Under the pieces are notes generated by a model that was given only the letters and a program-made list of their open reading frames with translations, had not been told where the DNA came from and did no database searches. The position numbers and the translations under genes were made by a program. From NCBI GenBank assembly GCA_003647385.1, contig QMMT01000135.1:1-6309 (forward strand): a stretch of DNA of 6,309 nt. The letters are read 5' to 3'. Below, piece by piece: positions 4,441-6,309 of the stretch; the stretch's first letter is position 1, and the number at the start of each line of letters is the position of its first letter. Source of the stretch: Deltaproteobacteria bacterium (GTDB lineage Bacteria; Desulfobacterota; Desulfobacteria; Desulfobacterales; Desulfobacteraceae).

Positions 4441-6309
4441 CTACATATCAGCGTGAGCTGTGCGGTGAATAATCTCCTCCTGCAAAGCTAAAGTAAGATC
4501 CACGAAATAATCGGAGTATCCCGCTACTCTGACGATCAGGTCCTGATGATTCTCCGGGTGTTTCTGGGCATCCCGCAACGTCTTTTCAGATACCACATTA
4601 AACTGCACATGGTGGCCGTCCATTTTAAAATAAGACCGGATCAAATGCACCAGGGATTGAAGGCCTTTTTCCTCTTTAAAAAGATCGGGCAGAAACTTCT
4701 GATTTAAGAGTGTCCCCCCTGTCTTTAAATGATCAATCTTGGCTGCAGATTTTAATACGGCTGTGGGACCGGATCGGTCAGCCCCCTGTACCGGTGAGAT
4801 CCCTTCGGAAAAAGGGAGTCCCTTTTTTCTTCCATCCGGCAGGGCACCTGTGATTTCACCAAAATAAACATGACAGGTAGTGGGCAGTAGATTAATCCTG
4901 TAAACACCCCCCTTGGCGTTGGGCTTATCCGTCACCAATCCATGGTATGCATTAAAAAGCAATTTAAGAATATCATCTGCATAATCATTATCATTGCCAT
5001 ATTTGGGGGCCTGATCCAGCTTGTGATGAAGAATATCGTTTTCTTTGAAATCATTTTTTAGTGCATACAGCAGATTTTTCATTGAAATAGCTTTTTTATC
5101 GTACACATTATATTTCAATGCGGAAAAGCAATCTGTAAGAGTGCCTATACCAACGCCCTGGATATAGGAAGTATTGTATCTTGCACCCCCCTGGTTATAA
5201 TCTTTTGCATTTTTAATACAATCTTCAGTGACAAGGGAAAGCAACGGAACCGGCATGTATTTTGCGTTAATCTGTTCAATGATATTGTTGCCCTTGATCT
5301 TGATATTAACAAAATGCTCCAGTTGAATTTTATAGGCATCAAAGAGCTGTTCAAAGGTGTCAAAGGTTTCCGGGTCGCCTGTTTTAGGGCCAATTTGCTT
5401 CTCTGTCCTTGGATCAAGGCCGTTGTGAAAGGTAATTTCCAAAATCTTGGGCAAATTGAAATAACCGGTCAGGATATAACATTCTTTTCCAAACACGCCC
5501 GCTTCTACACAGCCCGAAGCACCGGCCAATCTTGCATCTTCCACGGATTTACCATGAAGGATCATTTCCTGGATAATGGCATCGGTATTGAATACAGAAG
5601 GCTGACCAAACCCAGTGGCAATAATTTTTAATGCCCGCTTGATAAACCGGTCCGGATTTTTCCGTGATACCTGGACCATGGAACTTGGCTGTAAAAGTCT
5701 CATTTCTTCGATCACATCAAGGATAAGATAGGTCAATTCATTGACACCATCCTGGTTGTCAGGCGTAACACCGCCAAGATTGATCAGGCAAAAATCCACG
5801 TATGTATTGCTCTCTTTGGCTGTTACACCCATCTTGGGAGGGGCCGGATGGTTATGGAACTTGATCCAGAAACAGCAGAGCAGTTCCTTGGCCTCCTGTT
5901 TAGTTAATGTCCCGTTTTCAATATCTTTTTTATAGAAAGGATAAAGATTCTGATCAAGCCTGCCCGGATTATAAGCATCCCAGGGGTTTAGTTCCGTTAT
6001 GATCCCGACATGGAGAAACCAGTAGTACTGCAATGCCTCGTGAAAGGTTTCAGGCTTATTGCCGGGCACTCTGCGACAGACATGAGCCATCTTCTCAAGC
6101 TCTGTCTTTCGTTTTGCATCCTTTTCGTCTTTTGCCAAATATTCCAGCTCATCTGCATGCCGGTTGGCAAAAACAATCAAGGCATTCGCCGCAATATCAA
6201 GGGATTTTAAAATTTCCTGTTTTTCAAGCCCTTTTTTATCTTTAAAAAAATCAATCTGCTCAAGACATTGGGCGATATCTTTTTTCAGGTCTTTGAATCC
6301 TTTTTTATA
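4441..6309 (-). CDS. hypD: Glycyl radical enzyme, probable trans-4-hydroxy-L-proline dehydratase (HypD-like), 5' end outside window
   Basis: The frame is open from the right edge (YKKGFKDLKKDIAQ) for 622 codons to a TAG. With HypD at about 790 residues, some 167 N-terminal residues are missing. The catalytic cysteine and acid lie in GASGCVEAG (Cys267, Glu269, counting from the first visible codon). The glycyl radical site is RVAGYSDYF (Gly597), 25 residues before the C-terminus, as is normal. Recalled active-site positions of C. difficile HypD map with a constant offset of 167: Asp278 to Asp111, Ser334 to Ser167, Asp339 to Asp172, Phe340 to Phe173, Tyr450 to Tyr283 and Thr645 to Thr478. HypD dehydrates trans-4-hydroxyproline to pyrroline-5-carboxylate in the cytoplasm of anaerobes. 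GCVEA rather than GCVEP argues against choline lyase and diol dehydratases. The hydroxyproline C-N lyase HplG is a serious alternative that I cannot exclude. A radical-SAM activase must exist and is not in this window. The peptide importer follows 137 bases downstream with no terminator between. Family certain, substrate likely. Confidence 0.85.
   Translation of the reverse strand, partial: YKKGFKDLKKDIAQCLEQIDFFKDKKGLEKQEILKSLDIAANALIVFANRHADELEYLAKDEKDAKRKTELEKMAHVCRRVPGNKPETFHEALQYYWFLHVGIITELNPWDAYNPGRLDQNLYPFYKKDIENGTLTKQEAKELLCCFWIKFHNHPAPPKMGVTAKESNTYVDFCLINLGGVTPDNQDGVNELTYLILDVIEEMRLLQPSSMVQVSRKNPDRFIKRALKIIATGFGQPSVFNTDAIIQEMILHGKSVEDARLAGASGCVEAGVFGKECYILTGYFNLPKILEITFHNGLDPRTEKQIGPKTGDPETFDTFEQLFDAYKIQLEHFVNIKIKGNNIIEQINAKYMPVPLLSLVTEDCIKNAKDYNQGGARYNTSYIQGVGIGTLTDCFSALKYNVYDKKAISMKNLLYALKNDFKENDILHHKLDQAPKYGNDNDYADDILKLLFNAYHGLVTDKPNAKGGVYRINLLPTTCHVYFGEITGALPDGRKKGLPFSEGISPVQGADRSGPTAVLKSAAKIDHLKTGGTLLNQKFLPDLFKEEKGLQSLVHLIRSYFKMDGHHVQFNVVSEKTLRDAQKHPENHQDLIVRVAGYSDYFVDLTLALQEEIIHRTAHADM

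Noticed and set aside
4809..4827. Terminator-like inverted repeat AAAAAGGGA-G-TCCCTTTTT
   Set aside because: It lies inside the glycyl radical enzyme and encodes part of the conserved GRKKGLPFSEGISP stretch. With a one-base centre it cannot form a stable full stem.
6178..6180. TTG as the start codon of the glycyl radical enzyme
   Set aside because: The frame stays open for 43 more codons to the window edge, and the family needs about 210 residues upstream of this point, so this is an internal leucine.

Overview
The window is a stretch of one bacterial chromosome in which every supportable gene lies on the minus strand, so it reads from the right edge to the left. In transcription order it carries a glycyl radical enzyme (5' end outside the window), a family 5 extracytoplasmic solute-binding protein, two DppB/DppC-type permeases, and a DppD-type ATPase cut by the left edge. 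The ATPase frame runs off the window and is read here directly from the sequence.

Region 4441-6309 encodes the C-terminal ~622 residues of a glycyl radical enzyme. It has the active-site cysteine motif GASGCVEAG and the radical loop RVAGYSDYF. Its active-site residues fall in register with those I recall for Clostridioides difficile trans-4-hydroxy-L-proline dehydratase (HypD), so HypD or a close relative such as the hydroxyproline C-N lyase HplG is the best reading. The activating radical-SAM enzyme is not in the window and is expected to the right. Region 4304-4440 has no large gene but is rich in signals: a promoter candidate, a 22-bp-spaced direct repeat, a 12-codon hydrophobic leader ORF with a strong ribosome binding site, a 25-bp imperfect palindrome, and the ribosome binding site of the transporter operon. 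Region 1-4303 is a Dpp/Opp-type peptide importer with a strong hairpin between the binding-protein gene and the first permease gene.

The likely joint role is uptake of small peptides, or of an amino acid carried by a peptide-type binding protein, coupled to anaerobic catabolism of hydroxyproline. Collagen-type peptides are the obvious source. The link between enzyme and importer is inferred from gene order only.

The organism is probably an anaerobe, because glycyl radical enzymes are destroyed by oxygen. It is probably Gram-negative, because the binding protein has a plain cleavable signal peptide and no lipobox cysteine. Moderate base composition and this gene mix would suit a sulfate-reducing desulfobacterium, but that is a guess. 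I see no mobile elements, CRISPR arrays, tRNA or rRNA genes.
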